From: Kibdelosporangium banguiense
GTDB taxonomy: Bacteria; Actinomycetota; Actinomycetes; Mycobacteriales; Pseudonocardiaceae
NCBI RefSeq assembly: GCF_017876405.1
Contig: NZ_JAGINW010000001.1
Span: 434,001 to 498,000, forward strand
Direction: 5' to 3'
Length of the DNA stretch: 64,000 bases
Shown here piece by piece: positions 51,888 through 60,497 of the stretch. A model generated the notes under the pieces. The model was not told the origin of the DNA, searched no databases, and was given only the letters and a program-made list of their open reading frames with translations. Made by a program: the position numbers and the translations under genes. How positions within the stretch are numbered: position 1 is the stretch's first letter; every line of letters starts with the position of its first letter.

Positions 51888-52286
51888 CTAGGCCGCTTCA
51901 ACCGCCGCCGCGAACGCTCGATGGTCGTGAAAGTCCCGCGAGTGCACGATCAGGCCGTCCCGCACACGGACCACCAGGATGTTGGCCGTCCGGAAGCCCT
52001 TGCCAGTCTTGGGCATCCGGACCTCGTAGTCATATTCGACGACCACAACTTCAGGGTCGTCGGTCTGACGGATCACCAGATTGTGTGCGCTCAGCTCGAA
52101 CGGCCGCACGTACGCACCCATGAACCGTTCATGAAGCACCGCGCGCCCCTCAATACGCGAAGGCCCTGACTCCGCGTACGGATGCTCGACCACCGCATCC
52201 TCGGCATACAGCTGGGCCAACTCATCCCAGGCTCCGCCAGAGAGCCCTTTGATCAACTTCTCGACCACTTCCCGCGGACTGGTCAC
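51888..52286 (-). CDS. SnoaL-like (NTF2-fold) protein
   Basis: A protein of about 132 residues with the cone-shaped NTF2 fold: SPREVVEKLIKGLSGGAWDE, LAQLYAEDAVVEHPYAESGP, RIEGRAVLHERFMGAYVRPF, VVVEYDYEVRMPKTGK, GLIVHSRDFHDHRAFA. Substrate or ligand unknown; polyketide cyclases and limonene hydrolases share the fold. GTG at 52286 has AGGAG 7 bases upstream, giving VTSPREVV; the longer frame from 52340 is less likely. Confidence 0.82.
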   Translation of the reverse strand: MTSPREVVEKLIKGLSGGAWDELAQLYAEDAVVEHPYAESGPSRIEGRAVLHERFMGAYVRPFELSAHNLVIRQTDDPEVVVVEYDYEVRMPKTGKGFRTANILVVRVRDGLIVHSRDFHDHRAFAAAVEAA

Positions 52287-52463
52287 TCCATCACTCCTCA
52301 CAACCGGAATCATCCCTCCGCTAAAACTATACGGACCCATGATTCCGCTTGTCCACTGAATAGGCGCCGTCAGAGAGCCGCCGGCGGATTTTTACCGCCG
52401 AGCCACTGTGCATACCCGGTCACGTGGGGTGACAATGTCCGCAAATCACCAGGAGGTGCGACC

Positions 52464-53030
52464 ATGAGCAGCGTTGATCCGAACCCTTCGATGCTCGTCA
52501 TCGACCTGCGGCGAGCGTGGGGCGTGGTGGTCCTCCGCGGGAGCCTGGCGGTGTTGTTCGGTGTGTTCGCCCTGGTGTGGCCAGGCATCACCGCCGTGGC
52601 ACTCGCCCTGGTCTTCGGTGTCTACGTACTGGTCGACGGCGTCGGCCTGCTGATGGACGCCTTCCGCAACCCGGACAAGTCCAACCGAGGCATGCGCGTC
52701 TTCGGCGGAGTCCTCGGCATCGCAGCGGGCCTCATCGCGATCGTGTGGCCCGGCATCACCGCCGCGGCGCTCGCGATCCTGGTCGGAGCCTGGGCCCTGG
52801 TCACCGGCATCGCCGAAATCGCCGCCGCGATCCGCCTGCGCAAGCAGATCCAGGGCGAGCTCCTACTCGGCCTGGCCGGCCTGCTCTCGGCGGTCTTCGG
52901 CGTCCTGGTGCTGCTGTGGCCCGCCCTGGGAGCCGCCGCGATCGCGTCGTTCATCGGGGTGTTCTCGCTGATCTACGGCGTGGTCCTGATCGCGCTCGGC
53001 CTGCGGCTGCGCAAACTCGCCAGCCCCTGA
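52464..53030 (+). CDS. HdeD/DUF308-family membrane protein
   Basis: A protein of 188 residues with six predicted membrane helices in three internally similar pairs: SLAVLFGVFALVWPGITAVA, GVLGIAAGLIAIVWPGITAA, GLLSAVFGVLVLLWPALGA. The repeated G-F/I-x-LVWPGIT motif is the HdeD/DUF308 signature. In enteric bacteria HdeD belongs to acid resistance; here the role is unknown. AGGAGGTG precedes the ATG. Confidence 0.9.
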   Translation: MSSVDPNPSMLVIDLRRAWGVVVLRGSLAVLFGVFALVWPGITAVALALVFGVYVLVDGVGLLMDAFRNPDKSNRGMRVFGGVLGIAAGLIAIVWPGITAAALAILVGAWALVTGIAEIAAAIRLRKQIQGELLLGLAGLLSAVFGVLVLLWPALGAAAIASFIGVFSLIYGVVLIALGLRLRKLASP

Positions 53031-53031
53031 A

Positions 53032-53670
53032 CTATCTGGGCACCCACAGAGTCACCCGGGTACCGCCACCGGGCCGGGAAACGATGTCGGCATGGCCGCC
53101 GACCTGCCCGAGCCGGCCGATGATGGACTCCTTGATCCCGAAGCCCCGCGTCTGCTGGCTCATATCGAAGCCCACCCCGTGGTCCCTCGTAGTCACCGCG
53201 ATCCCACCATCGCGCTCCTCCACCCGGACCGTCACCTGCGTGGTCTGCCCATGCTTCAACGTGTTGCGCAGGGCCTCCCTGGTCGCCTCACGGACGGCCT
53301 TGCGCCTCGCGTCAGACAACCCGTCGTCGATATCCGCCATCACGAGCTGAGCCCTCAGCCCGTCGCGCGCCATATCCGTGGCCATGGCGGCGAGCTCGTC
53401 AATGAGCCGCCCACCCGCCTGCTCGTCAAAACCACGGCGCAACGCGGCGGCCTGGGCCCTGGCGATGTTCCGGAACTCCGCGAGTTTCGCCTTCGCGTCG
53501 ATCGAATCCGAGGGCGTACGCATCGCCATGGCTTCCAGCGCTTGCAGGACGGTGTCGTGGATGTACCGGTTGAGCTCCCGACGCTCCGCCACACGACCAC
53601 GCCGCACGCCGGTCATATAGGCGACAACGCCGACAAACCCGGCTGACAGCACCGCGACCAGGATCTCCAT
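53032..53670 (-). CDS. small NarL-type sensor histidine kinase
   Basis: A protein of 212 residues. One membrane helix (LVAVLSAGFVGVVAYMTG) leads to a HisKA_3-like DHp with ELNRYIHDTVLQALEAMAMR, where the His is in YIHDTV. The ATPase domain has REATREALRNTLKHG (N box), TTRDHGVGFDMSQQTRGFG and GGGTRVTLWVPR. It follows the regulator gene by 3 bases and is the last gene of a five-gene signalling operon. Confidence 0.88.
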   Translation of the reverse strand: MEILVAVLSAGFVGVVAYMTGVRRGRVAERRELNRYIHDTVLQALEAMAMRTPSDSIDAKAKLAEFRNIARAQAAALRRGFDEQAGGRLIDELAAMATDMARDGLRAQLVMADIDDGLSDARRKAVREATREALRNTLKHGQTTQVTVRVEERDGGIAVTTRDHGVGFDMSQQTRGFGIKESIIGRLGQVGGHADIVSRPGGGTRVTLWVPR

Positions 53671-53673
53671 CGC

Positions 53674-54336
53674 TCACACCGGCATGGTCTGCGCGACCGG
53701 GTGCACGTACGCAACGCCCTTCTCAATCGCGTACCTGGTCAGCTCAGGGCGCCTCCGCTGCCCTGTCTTGTCCCGGATCCGGTCCAGATACGAGCGGACC
53801 GTCCGGATGCTGATGTCCAAGGCCTCCGCGATGTCCTGGTCCCGCTCCCCGGCCGCGACCAACGAGAGCACCTGCCGCTCACGCATGGACAGCTCGATCG
53901 CCAGGCCGTTGTCCCGGCCCGGGAGAGCGTCCAGAACGTGCGCAGCCAGCATCGGGCTGACATAACTGTTGCCACCCGCGATTCGCCGCACCGCGTGCAC
54001 TATCTCGGAGCCGTCGGAATCCTTCGACATGTATCCGCTCGCCCCAGCAGCCATGGCACCCAGCACCTCGGTCCGCCCGGAGTACGCTGAGAGCACCAGA
54101 ACCCGGTACCCCATGCTGACCACCTCGACGACTGCGGACGCGCCTTGCACCCCAGGAAGCCGCAGGTCAAGCACGACGACCCCGGACTGGCTCTGGCGGT
54201 GGGCCGCGAACTGAGCGACCGACCCCGCGACCGCGTCCAGCTCAAGATCCGGCTCGTCCGCCAGCAGCTGCGCGACCGCTGCACGGTACAACGGATGGTC
54301 CTCGATCACGCCGACCGGGATCCCGCTGGCGGCCAT
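53674..54336 (-). CDS. NarL-family response regulator (copy A)
   Basis: A protein of about 220 residues. The receiver has VGVIEDHPLYRAAVAQLLAD and phosphorylation site VVVLDLRLPGVQGAS. The C-terminal LuxR helix-turn-helix is LSMRERQVLSLVAAGERDQD, IAEALDISIRTVRSYLDRIR. ATG at 54336 has GGGAGGAG 4 bases upstream. It is followed 3 bases later by the small kinase gene. Confidence 0.92.
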   Translation of the reverse strand: MAASGIPVGVIEDHPLYRAAVAQLLADEPDLELDAVAGSVAQFAAHRQSQSGVVVLDLRLPGVQGASAVVEVVSMGYRVLVLSAYSGRTEVLGAMAAGASGYMSKDSDGSEIVHAVRRIAGGNSYVSPMLAAHVLDALPGRDNGLAIELSMRERQVLSLVAAGERDQDIAEALDISIRTVRSYLDRIRDKTGQRRRPELTRYAIEKGVAYVHPVAQTMPV

Positions 54337-54437
54337 GGATCTCCTCCCCATTGGATCGCTGACCTGCAGGGTAGGCCGTCTGCCGAGGAGAGGTTGACAG
54401 TCAATCGCCCCTCATGGCTCACCGGCGGTGCCAGGGG

Positions 54438-55079
54438 TCACAGCTCGTCGACTCGGACAATCCCGTCCTGGATCGCCCGCGCGACCAACGCGGCCTTCGT
54501 CGGCGCCTCCCGGCCGACGTTGGCGTACTTCACCCGGACCCGGTCGAGGTAGCCGTTGACAGTGCTCACGGTGAGGTTCAGTTTCTGAGCCACCATCTCC
54601 TTGGACTCACAGTGGAACCATTCAAGGAGTACGTCGATCTGCCGCTGCGTGAGCTTCGGCCGGTTCGCACGCGTATCCGTGCCAAGCGCCCCGGACAGAG
54701 CCGGCGGCGTGTACGGGGTGTTGCTCGCGGCGGCCTGGATCGCCGCGACGAGGTGGTCCTCGCCTTCGGCCTTCGTGAGATACGTGAAGGCCCCGATATC
54801 CAGGCAGGTCAGTGCCGTCTCACGGTCCTCCCGCATCGTGTAGACGACCACCTGGCGTCCGGCGTCGACCAGCCGCTTGAGATCGCCGTACGCCGGACCG
54901 GTGATGTCCAGCTGTAAGTCGAGCACGACGACATCGGCCCGATCGCCCGGATCCAGCCACGCCACGGACACGCTCGCCCCTGAGTCCAGCACCTCGATCG
55001 GCGGTTCGGCGGCCTGGCACCACGCCCGTACCCCCGCGACCACAGCAGGATGGTCGTCCACCACCACGATGCTCGTCAT
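54438..55079 (-). CDS. NarL-family response regulator (copy B)
   Basis: A protein of 213 residues. The receiver has IVVVDDHPAVVAGVRAWCQ, with phosphorylation site DVVVLDLQLDITG; note LDITG instead of the usual MPxxxG. The LuxR domain is LTQRQIDVLLEWFHCESKEM, VAQKLNLTVSTVNGYLDRVR, KYANVGREAPTKAALVARAI, with an insertion in the last helices. It overlaps the pseudokinase gene by 4 bases. Confidence 0.9.
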   Translation of the reverse strand: MTSIVVVDDHPAVVAGVRAWCQAAEPPIEVLDSGASVSVAWLDPGDRADVVVLDLQLDITGPAYGDLKRLVDAGRQVVVYTMREDRETALTCLDIGAFTYLTKAEGEDHLVAAIQAAASNTPYTPPALSGALGTDTRANRPKLTQRQIDVLLEWFHCESKEMVAQKLNLTVSTVNGYLDRVRVKYANVGREAPTKAALVARAIQDGIVRVDEL

Positions 55080-56185
55080 CCGCGGCCCCTCCAGGTCGCC
55101 TGCACCCACAACCGATCCCCAGTCACCACGGTGGAAGTGGTGATCTCTTCGTTGTCCACCGTCGGTACGGCATACGGCACGGCCTCAGCGACAACGCTCA
55201 CGGTCACCTCTTCGCCCGCGCCCACAACAGTGAGCCGGACATCACCACGAGCCGTGGCGAGCACCGCGACAGCAGGCTCGGTGAGCAGCCGGCGCATCGC
55301 CATGGGCACAGACGGCCGATCGCCCCGCTCCGAGAACCGTACCGAGACCCCGTTTCGCTCAGCCAGGCCGACACACGCCATCAGTTCGTCCACCAACGGA
55401 TCAGGCCCCACGGAGGCGTCCCCGAAGAGCCTCCGCATCCGCGCAGCCTCAATCGCACACACCCGCCGCACCGACTCGTCACCCGGATCGAGCGCACCAG
55501 ACGCCAACCCAGCCAACAGAGGCGCCGTTGTCTCACCCAGCGCGGCGTACCGATCCTTGCGGTCGGCGTGCAGTTGGTCCGCGACTGCCTCACCGGTCCG
55601 CACCTGCTCCTCCTCACGAGCCACTTGGGCCACGAAGAGAGCCACCCGCCGCAACGCATTGGCGAACAAAATGACCGCCACCTGGAAAGCCGAGGTGATG
55701 ACCGTGGTGTTCACCGCGCCAGCGAACGTGACATCAGCCGGCCCATCAAAGATCGCGAGAGCGAACGCAGGCAGGTAGTGCGCCGCCAGTAGCCCAGCGA
55801 ACAGGCTCGCGTGACGATCCAGCGCCAGCAGAACCAACGGCCACCCAACGACACCACCCGACCAATGCGCCGTCCCCAAGCGATCGACCGGAGCAACAGT
55901 CAGCGTCGCCACAACGGAGGCAACAAGCACAATAGCGATCAGCGGCCAACGCCAATGCCGCAGCACCCGGTCGAACGCCCCCAGCACCGGGACGATAGTG
56001 AGCACGGCCATCACCAGCACCTGAACCTGGACCGGCCGGTAGGAATCCCAATTGGCCAGCAGCTTCGGCAGCTCAAGTCCATACAGGACCACGAGACTGA
56101 TCACCGCCGAGCTCCACCGCAGCCCGTGCATGTACTTCATCGCGACGTTCTCGGCGTGGCCGACGCCATACTCAGGCGCGTTCAT
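55076..56185 (-). CDS. membrane sensor pseudokinase (phospho-acceptor His missing)
   Basis: A protein of about 369 residues with four or five membrane helices (residues 25-180), then a cytoplasmic helix AREEEQVRTGEAVADQLHAD and YAALGETTAPLLAGLASG. The paired kinase encoded upstream has YLAALHDTASATLL at the equivalent place; here Gly217-Glu218 replace His-Asp. The ATPase-like domain that follows (RRLLTEPAVAVLATARGDVR) also lacks clear N and G boxes. It is therefore probably a non-catalytic partner. It overlaps the regulator gene by 4 bases and the kinase gene by 14. Confidence 0.8.
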   Translation of the reverse strand: MNAPEYGVGHAENVAMKYMHGLRWSSAVISLVVLYGLELPKLLANWDSYRPVQVQVLVMAVLTIVPVLGAFDRVLRHWRWPLIAIVLVASVVATLTVAPVDRLGTAHWSGGVVGWPLVLLALDRHASLFAGLLAAHYLPAFALAIFDGPADVTFAGAVNTTVITSAFQVAVILFANALRRVALFVAQVAREEEQVRTGEAVADQLHADRKDRYAALGETTAPLLAGLASGALDPGDESVRRVCAIEAARMRRLFGDASVGPDPLVDELMACVGLAERNGVSVRFSERGDRPSVPMAMRRLLTEPAVAVLATARGDVRLTVVGAGEEVTVSVVAEAVPYAVPTVDNEEITTSTVVTGDRLWVQATWRGRG

Positions 56186-57302
56186 CGGGCCACTCCAGAA
56201 CAATCTCGGTACCCAGCCCAGGGGCGCTCTTCACCACAGCACGACCACCCATCCGGCCCATCCGCTCAACAAGCGAGCCAGTCACGCCGTACCCATGCCC
56301 CGCAGTCAGCGCCGGATCGAACCCCTTGCCCTGGTCTCGGACACGCACCACGACCAGGCCCTCATCACGACACACCGCGACGTCTGCAGCGTCCACACCC
56401 GCGTGCCTCACCACGTTGGTCAACGCCTCACGTGCACCACGGCACAACGCCACAGCCACGACGGCGGGCATCGTCACCGCCCCAGGCAGGTCCCAACCGA
56501 TCCGCAGCGGGACATGCTCGACAACATGGCGCAGCATCGGGACCAGATCGACTTCGCCGTCGGCCGGGTCGGTGTGCCCGCTAATGACCTCGAGGTCACG
56601 GGTGGCCTGCTCAGCGAGCCATGTCTCAGGACGACTCGCAACCCCGGCTCCGACCATCAGCAACGTGGCCGACGCGGTGTCATGCAACGCCGCCAAGTAC
56701 TCCCGCTCGTCCGCCCGCCGCGCCGTCGCCACCGCAGCCTCACGCCGAACGTGCTCACCACGCGCAAACTGACGGTCAGCAGTCCGCCCACCGTGCCGCA
56801 CCAACAGATAGAGGCCCCTGCCGAGAGCCGCCTCGACTGCGATCCACGACCCGATGGGCACTACGAAGGTCCAGTCCTGCAGGTTCGCAACCACACCGCC
56901 GGTGAGATACGCGGCCAAGATCACCACAGTAGCCACAGCACCGATCAAGGCGGACGCATAGAACTGGTACGCGACCACGATGATCGAGGCGGCAACAAGC
57001 GCCCAGCTCACCCGATCGACCCGCATCTCCGGCGCCGCGGTCCACACCTGAGCCAGACAGACACCCACGACCACAACCAGGTCCGCGGCCAGAAGCAAGT
57101 GGCTCCGCCGACGGACCATGAGAACAGCGAAGATCACGTTCCAGGCGTTGAACCCCAGAACAACCAGGCCCGCGAGCACAGGTTCACGCGGCTCGGCAGT
57201 GAACAGAGAAGTCAGACTCGACAACGCGATAACGACGGTACGGATGACAACGGCATAGAACAGCCCAAGCCGGTTGAGTTCCCGTTCCGCCGGTCCTGTC
57301 AT
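56172..57302 (-). CDS. membrane sensor histidine kinase (NarL type)
   Basis: A protein of about 376 residues with five or six membrane helices (residues 12-165). The DHp helix carries His207-Asp208 in REYLAALHDTASATLLMVG. The ATPase domain has LCRGAREALTNVVRHAG (N box), RVRDQGKGFDPALTAGHGYG and GLGTEIVLEWPDERA. It is the first gene of the five-gene cassette and overlaps the pseudokinase gene by 14 bases. ATG at 57302 chosen; the frame extends to 57350. Confidence 0.88.
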   Translation of the reverse strand: MTGPAERELNRLGLFYAVVIRTVVIALSSLTSLFTAEPREPVLAGLVVLGFNAWNVIFAVLMVRRRSHLLLAADLVVVVGVCLAQVWTAAPEMRVDRVSWALVAASIIVVAYQFYASALIGAVATVVILAAYLTGGVVANLQDWTFVVPIGSWIAVEAALGRGLYLLVRHGGRTADRQFARGEHVRREAAVATARRADEREYLAALHDTASATLLMVGAGVASRPETWLAEQATRDLEVISGHTDPADGEVDLVPMLRHVVEHVPLRIGWDLPGAVTMPAVVAVALCRGAREALTNVVRHAGVDAADVAVCRDEGLVVVRVRDQGKGFDPALTAGHGYGVTGSLVERMGRMGGRAVVKSAPGLGTEIVLEWPDERA

Positions 57303-57544
57303 GGGCAGCGAACCTGTCCGCCACCATGCAGCGGACACCCTCGCAGACACGCCAGCAGCCTCTGGCCGCCTCTGCTCGCCACTCTCACCCGCTCATCCTA
57401 GTGACGCTGGTGATTAAGTCACCGCACCCTCGGCCACGACGGCGACATCAAGCCGCCAAGCCGTCCCTTCCCAGGACGGAGCCCAAATCGAGGTCCACCC
57501 AAAGCAACAGGCACCGGCATCCAGCCTCGCCTATCAAACAAAGA

Positions 57545-57573
57545 TCTATCAAAGTTCACATCGCGATGATAGA
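57545..57573. promoter_or_regulatory. operator-like inverted repeat before the DeoR gene
   Basis: TCTATCA (57545-57551) and TGATAGA (57567-57573), a perfect 7-bp inverted repeat with 15-base spacer (centres 22 bases apart, two helical turns). It ends 8 bases before the DeoR start, consistent with autorepression. Confidence 0.6.
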
Positions 57574-57581
57574 AATGAGCC

Positions 57582-58352
57582 ATGGCTATAGCCGACCGGC
57601 TCGACCTCACGTTGCGCCTGGTGCGCGGAGCAGACCGGATATCGCTGAACGAGCTGGCCGACCGGCTGGGCGTCTCACTGATGACGGTCCGCCGCGACTT
57701 GGACGAACTCCAGGCACAAGGCTTGGTCCAACGGGTCCGCGGTGGTGCAGTCTCCCTGGCCACTCCAGCCGAGGAAGCCGGATTCACAGCGCGCGAACCC
57801 TGGCAAGCGGCCACAAAGCAACGGATAGGCGCAGCTGCAGCCGACCTCATCCAGCCAGGTCAGACAATCTTGCTGGACGCGGGAACCACCGCAGTGGCCC
57901 TCGCGGGAAGCCTGGCCGCCCGAGCACCTCTGACCGTCGCAGTGCTCAGCCTACAAGCAGCGGAGCGGCTCGCCGACAAACCAGGCATCAGGCTGCTGAT
58001 CATGGGCGGAGAATCACGGCCAGGCGAGCGCAGCCTGGTCGGCCATCTGACGCTGCGCATGCTGCAGGAACTCTGGTTCGACTGCTTCCTCATGTCGATC
58101 GGTGCCGTACACCAGGAACTCGGCTGGTCAGAGTTCTCCATGGAGGACGCGACAGTCAAGCAACAAGCCCTGTGCCGCGCGGACCAGACCATCGTGGTCG
58201 CCGACTCAACCAAGCTCGGCGTCCGGGCGTTCGCCCGCGTAGCCGGCCTCGCCGAGGTCGACAAGCTCGTGACCAACGATCCAGAACCGGGCTCAGGCCA
58301 GGAAACCCTGAACGATATCCGCGACGCCGGTGTCGACGTACTACTCGTCTGA
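57582..58352 (+). CDS. DeoR/GlpR-family sugar-phosphate-responsive regulator
   Basis: A protein of 256 residues. The N-terminal HTH has ISLNELADRLGVSLMTVRRD and LDELQAQGLVQRVRGGAVSL. The C-terminal sugar-phosphate-sensing domain has ILLDAGTTAVALAGSLA, LLIMGGESRPGERSLVG and VVADSTKLGVRAFARVAGL, with DAGTT and the ADSTK motif. It is co-transcribed with the DUF4406 gene downstream (12 bases). Confidence 0.92.
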   Translation: MAIADRLDLTLRLVRGADRISLNELADRLGVSLMTVRRDLDELQAQGLVQRVRGGAVSLATPAEEAGFTAREPWQAATKQRIGAAAADLIQPGQTILLDAGTTAVALAGSLAARAPLTVAVLSLQAAERLADKPGIRLLIMGGESRPGERSLVGHLTLRMLQELWFDCFLMSIGAVHQELGWSEFSMEDATVKQQALCRADQTIVVADSTKLGVRAFARVAGLAEVDKLVTNDPEPGSGQETLNDIRDAGVDVLLV

Positions 58353-58364
58353 CAAGGAGCCTTG

Positions 58365-58721
58365 ATGTCCCTGATGATCCTGGTCGCGGGCCCATACCGA
58401 TCCGGCACCGACGACGATCCAGCCAAACTGGCCGCCAACGTCGCCGCGATGAACAAAGCCGCCCTTGAGTTGTTCCGTGCGGGCCACCTCCCGGTAACCG
58501 GCGAGTCCCTGGCTCTCCCATTGATCCAATTGGCCGGCTCAACAGAGATCGGTGACCCAGCGTTCGACGAGATCTTCCACCCCATCGCCCGCCAACTGCT
58601 GTCCCGCTGCGACGCCGTCCTACGAATCGGCGGCCCCTCCTCAGGCGCAGACGAGATGGTCGCCCAGGCCGAAGCCGAGGGAAAACCAGTCTTCACCAAT
58701 CTCACGCAAGTCCCCGCATAA
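58365..58721 (+). CDS. DUF4406 protein (nucleoside deoxyribosyltransferase-like)
   Basis: A protein of 118 residues with a Rossmann-like fold: LMILVAGPYRSGTDDDPAKL, AALELFRAGHLPVTGESLAL, EIFHPIARQLLSRCDAVLRI, SGADEMVAQAEAEGKPVFTN. The AGPY start and D-A-V-L-R-I...SxGAxxE arrangement is that of DUF4406/nucleoside 2-deoxyribosyltransferase relatives. Activity unknown. AAGGAG lies 5 bases before the ATG. The DeoR partner suggests control by a sugar phosphate or nucleotide. Confidence 0.8.
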   Translation: MSLMILVAGPYRSGTDDDPAKLAANVAAMNKAALELFRAGHLPVTGESLALPLIQLAGSTEIGDPAFDEIFHPIARQLLSRCDAVLRIGGPSSGADEMVAQAEAEGKPVFTNLTQVPA

Positions 58722-58824
58722 AGTTGCGCGCACAACCAGAATCTCCTTCAGTACGCAGACTACGTAGCCAGTTCCGTAGTGCCACGGATACGCCGAATGG
58801 CGCACTCGGAGCAGGATTTCCAGC

Positions 58825-59325
58825 ATGAGCGATCGGTCTGGGGCCAACCCGCGCTACAAGAACCTCGTCCTCGCCCTCAACCACGCCTTCAACACAGGAG
58901 ACCTGTCCGGCGTGGACGAGCTGCTCACGCCAGACTTCGCCGAACGGGACATGCCTCCCGGCCCGGAGGGCTACAAAACGGCGGTCCGAAGGCTGCGGGC
59001 CGCACTGGACGAGCCCCGCTCCGAGGTACTCGGCCTCGTCGCCGAAGGATCAACAGTGGTACTCAGGGTCCGGCTGACCGGCGTACACATCGGCGAAATC
59101 GTTGGCGTGGCTCCCACACGGCGCCAGGTCAACGTCGAGCAGATCCACTTCTACGAGGGCCGCGACGGCCGGCTGGCCACCCACCACTACATCCGCAACG
59201 ACCTCGCTCTGCTCGACCAACTCGGCGTGCGGTCCGACCTCACCTTGATCGTGAACCCCAGACTGCCCCACGATCCCAAGCCAACCGCCACAAAATTCGC
59301 CACTATGGCTCGTTTCGCAGGCTAG
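58825..59325 (+). CDS. SnoaL-like ester cyclase-family protein
   Basis: A protein of 166 residues with the NTF2 fold: ALNHAFNTGDLSGVDELLTP, DFAERDMPPGPEGYKTAVRR, LVAEGSTVVLRVRLTGVHIG, QVNVEQIHFYEGRDGRLATH. The pattern matches the SnoaL-like polyketide cyclase group. The C-terminal tail (PRLPHDPKPTATKFATMARF) is variable. Function unknown. Confidence 0.82.
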   Translation: MSDRSGANPRYKNLVLALNHAFNTGDLSGVDELLTPDFAERDMPPGPEGYKTAVRRLRAALDEPRSEVLGLVAEGSTVVLRVRLTGVHIGEIVGVAPTRRQVNVEQIHFYEGRDGRLATHHYIRNDLALLDQLGVRSDLTLIVNPRLPHDPKPTATKFATMARFAG

Positions 59326-59655
59326 CAACGTCGCAACCCACGTAGCTCGGCTCCGATCTCCTGCCCATGGCTCCCTGTCACAGTGATCATCGACAGGAGG
59401 CCGGGATACACTGGACCGCTGCCGAGGCGAGGGGCGGAACGACCAAGTGGCCATCCTTCAAGACGACCGCACAATCAACTCGTTCCCTGTTCGCCCGCCA
59501 TGGGCGATCCGATCAGGAAGGCTTCCCGGTTGATCTGGGTGGCAGGCCCCTGGTTCCTAGGAGCTGCTTGACGCGATGATCCATAGATGCAAGCCATGTC
59601 AGTCCGTTCCACACTGGGTGCCAAACAGGATCCCGTCGACGCGGACGGAGGGCGC
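59326..59655. other. intergenic region upstream of the orphan response regulator
   Basis: 330 bases with no convincing gene, palindrome or terminator. A short frame at 59383-59571 lacks a family and a conserved start. The regulator's own ribosome site (GGAGGG) lies at the end. Confidence 0.5.
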
Positions 59656-60324
59656 ATGACATCGCTGTCTCAGGAGAAGGACCTGACGGTGGTCCTTGCA
59701 GACGACCACCCGGTCGTCCGTGGCGGGCTGAGGGCGCTGCTGTCCTCTGTGGAAGGAATCACTGTTGTCGCCGAGGCGACCAACGGCCGCGAGGCAGTAG
59801 ACGAAACGGTGAAGCACCGGCCGGATGTCTTGCTTGTGGACCTCCAGATGCCTGACTTGAACGGAATCGCGGCCACCCGCGAGGTGCTGCAGTCCGCGCC
59901 TGAGGTCGCGGTGCTGGTCTTGACGATGTTCCACGACGACGAGTCTGTGGTGTCGGCGATGCGCGCCGGAGCGCGGGGGTACATCCTCAAAGGCGCTGGC
60001 CAAGAGGACATCGTGCGCGCGGTCCGAGGAGTCGCCGCGGGTGAAGCGATCTTCGGACAGAGCGTCGCGCACCGAGTGCTGGACCTGCTTGCCACCCCAC
60101 GCACCGCAGAACCATTCCCGGATCTGACCAGCCGTGAGCGAGAGGTGCTGGATCTGGTCGCCGCAGGACTCGGCAATGCCGTGATCGCGCGGCAACTACA
60201 CCTCGCGCCGAAGACAGTCAGCAATCACATCTCGGCGCTCTTCGCCAAACTGAGGGTCGTTGACCGAGCAGCTGCGATTGTGCGTGCACGTGAAGCTGGG
60301 CTAGGCCCGTTTTCCGCATCGTGA
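59656..60324 (+). CDS. NarL-family response regulator with IS-replaced 3' end
   Basis: A protein of 222 residues. The receiver has VVLADDHPVVRGGLRALLSS, phosphorylation site VLLVDLQMPDLNGIAATREV and YILKGAGQEDIVRAV. The LuxR domain is LTSREREVLDLVAAGLGNAV, IARQLHLAPKTVSNHISALF. No kinase gene is adjacent. The last seven codons (LGPFSAS) and stop lie inside the left inverted repeat of the IS1634-type element that starts at 60301, so the native C-terminus has been replaced. Confidence 0.9.
   Translation: MTSLSQEKDLTVVLADDHPVVRGGLRALLSSVEGITVVAEATNGREAVDETVKHRPDVLLVDLQMPDLNGIAATREVLQSAPEVAVLVLTMFHDDESVVSAMRAGARGYILKGAGQEDIVRAVRGVAAGEAIFGQSVAHRVLDLLATPRTAEPFPDLTSREREVLDLVAAGLGNAVIARQLHLAPKTVSNHISALFAKLRVVDRAAAIVRAREAGLGPFSAS
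60301..60318 (+). repeat. left terminal inverted repeat of the IS1634-type element
   Basis: CTAGGCCCGTTTTCCGCA, matching the complement of the right end at 17 of 18 positions. Confidence 0.8.
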
Positions 60325-60497
60325 CCGGATAGCGGGGTGGCTGCCTGTTGCTGGGATGGCTCCAGGCTGCGGGTTTGGGCCCGGAGCGGTCTCGACGAGA
60401 GAGTCGGACTGTTGTGACAAACTTGATGTATGAGGCCACCCGGATACGGCGTGTCGCAAGCCGATTCCGGCGCCAACTACGCTAGCGTTGTGACAAC

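Noticed and set aside
54394..54404. TTGACAGTCAA palindrome between the two NarL regulator genes, considered as promoter -35
   Set aside because: No -10 element at 16-18 bases could be found on the leftward strand; it may be chance.
59383..59571. 62-codon frame before the orphan response regulator, considered as a small gene
   Set aside because: No ribosome site, no family, and low-complexity Arg/Pro composition.
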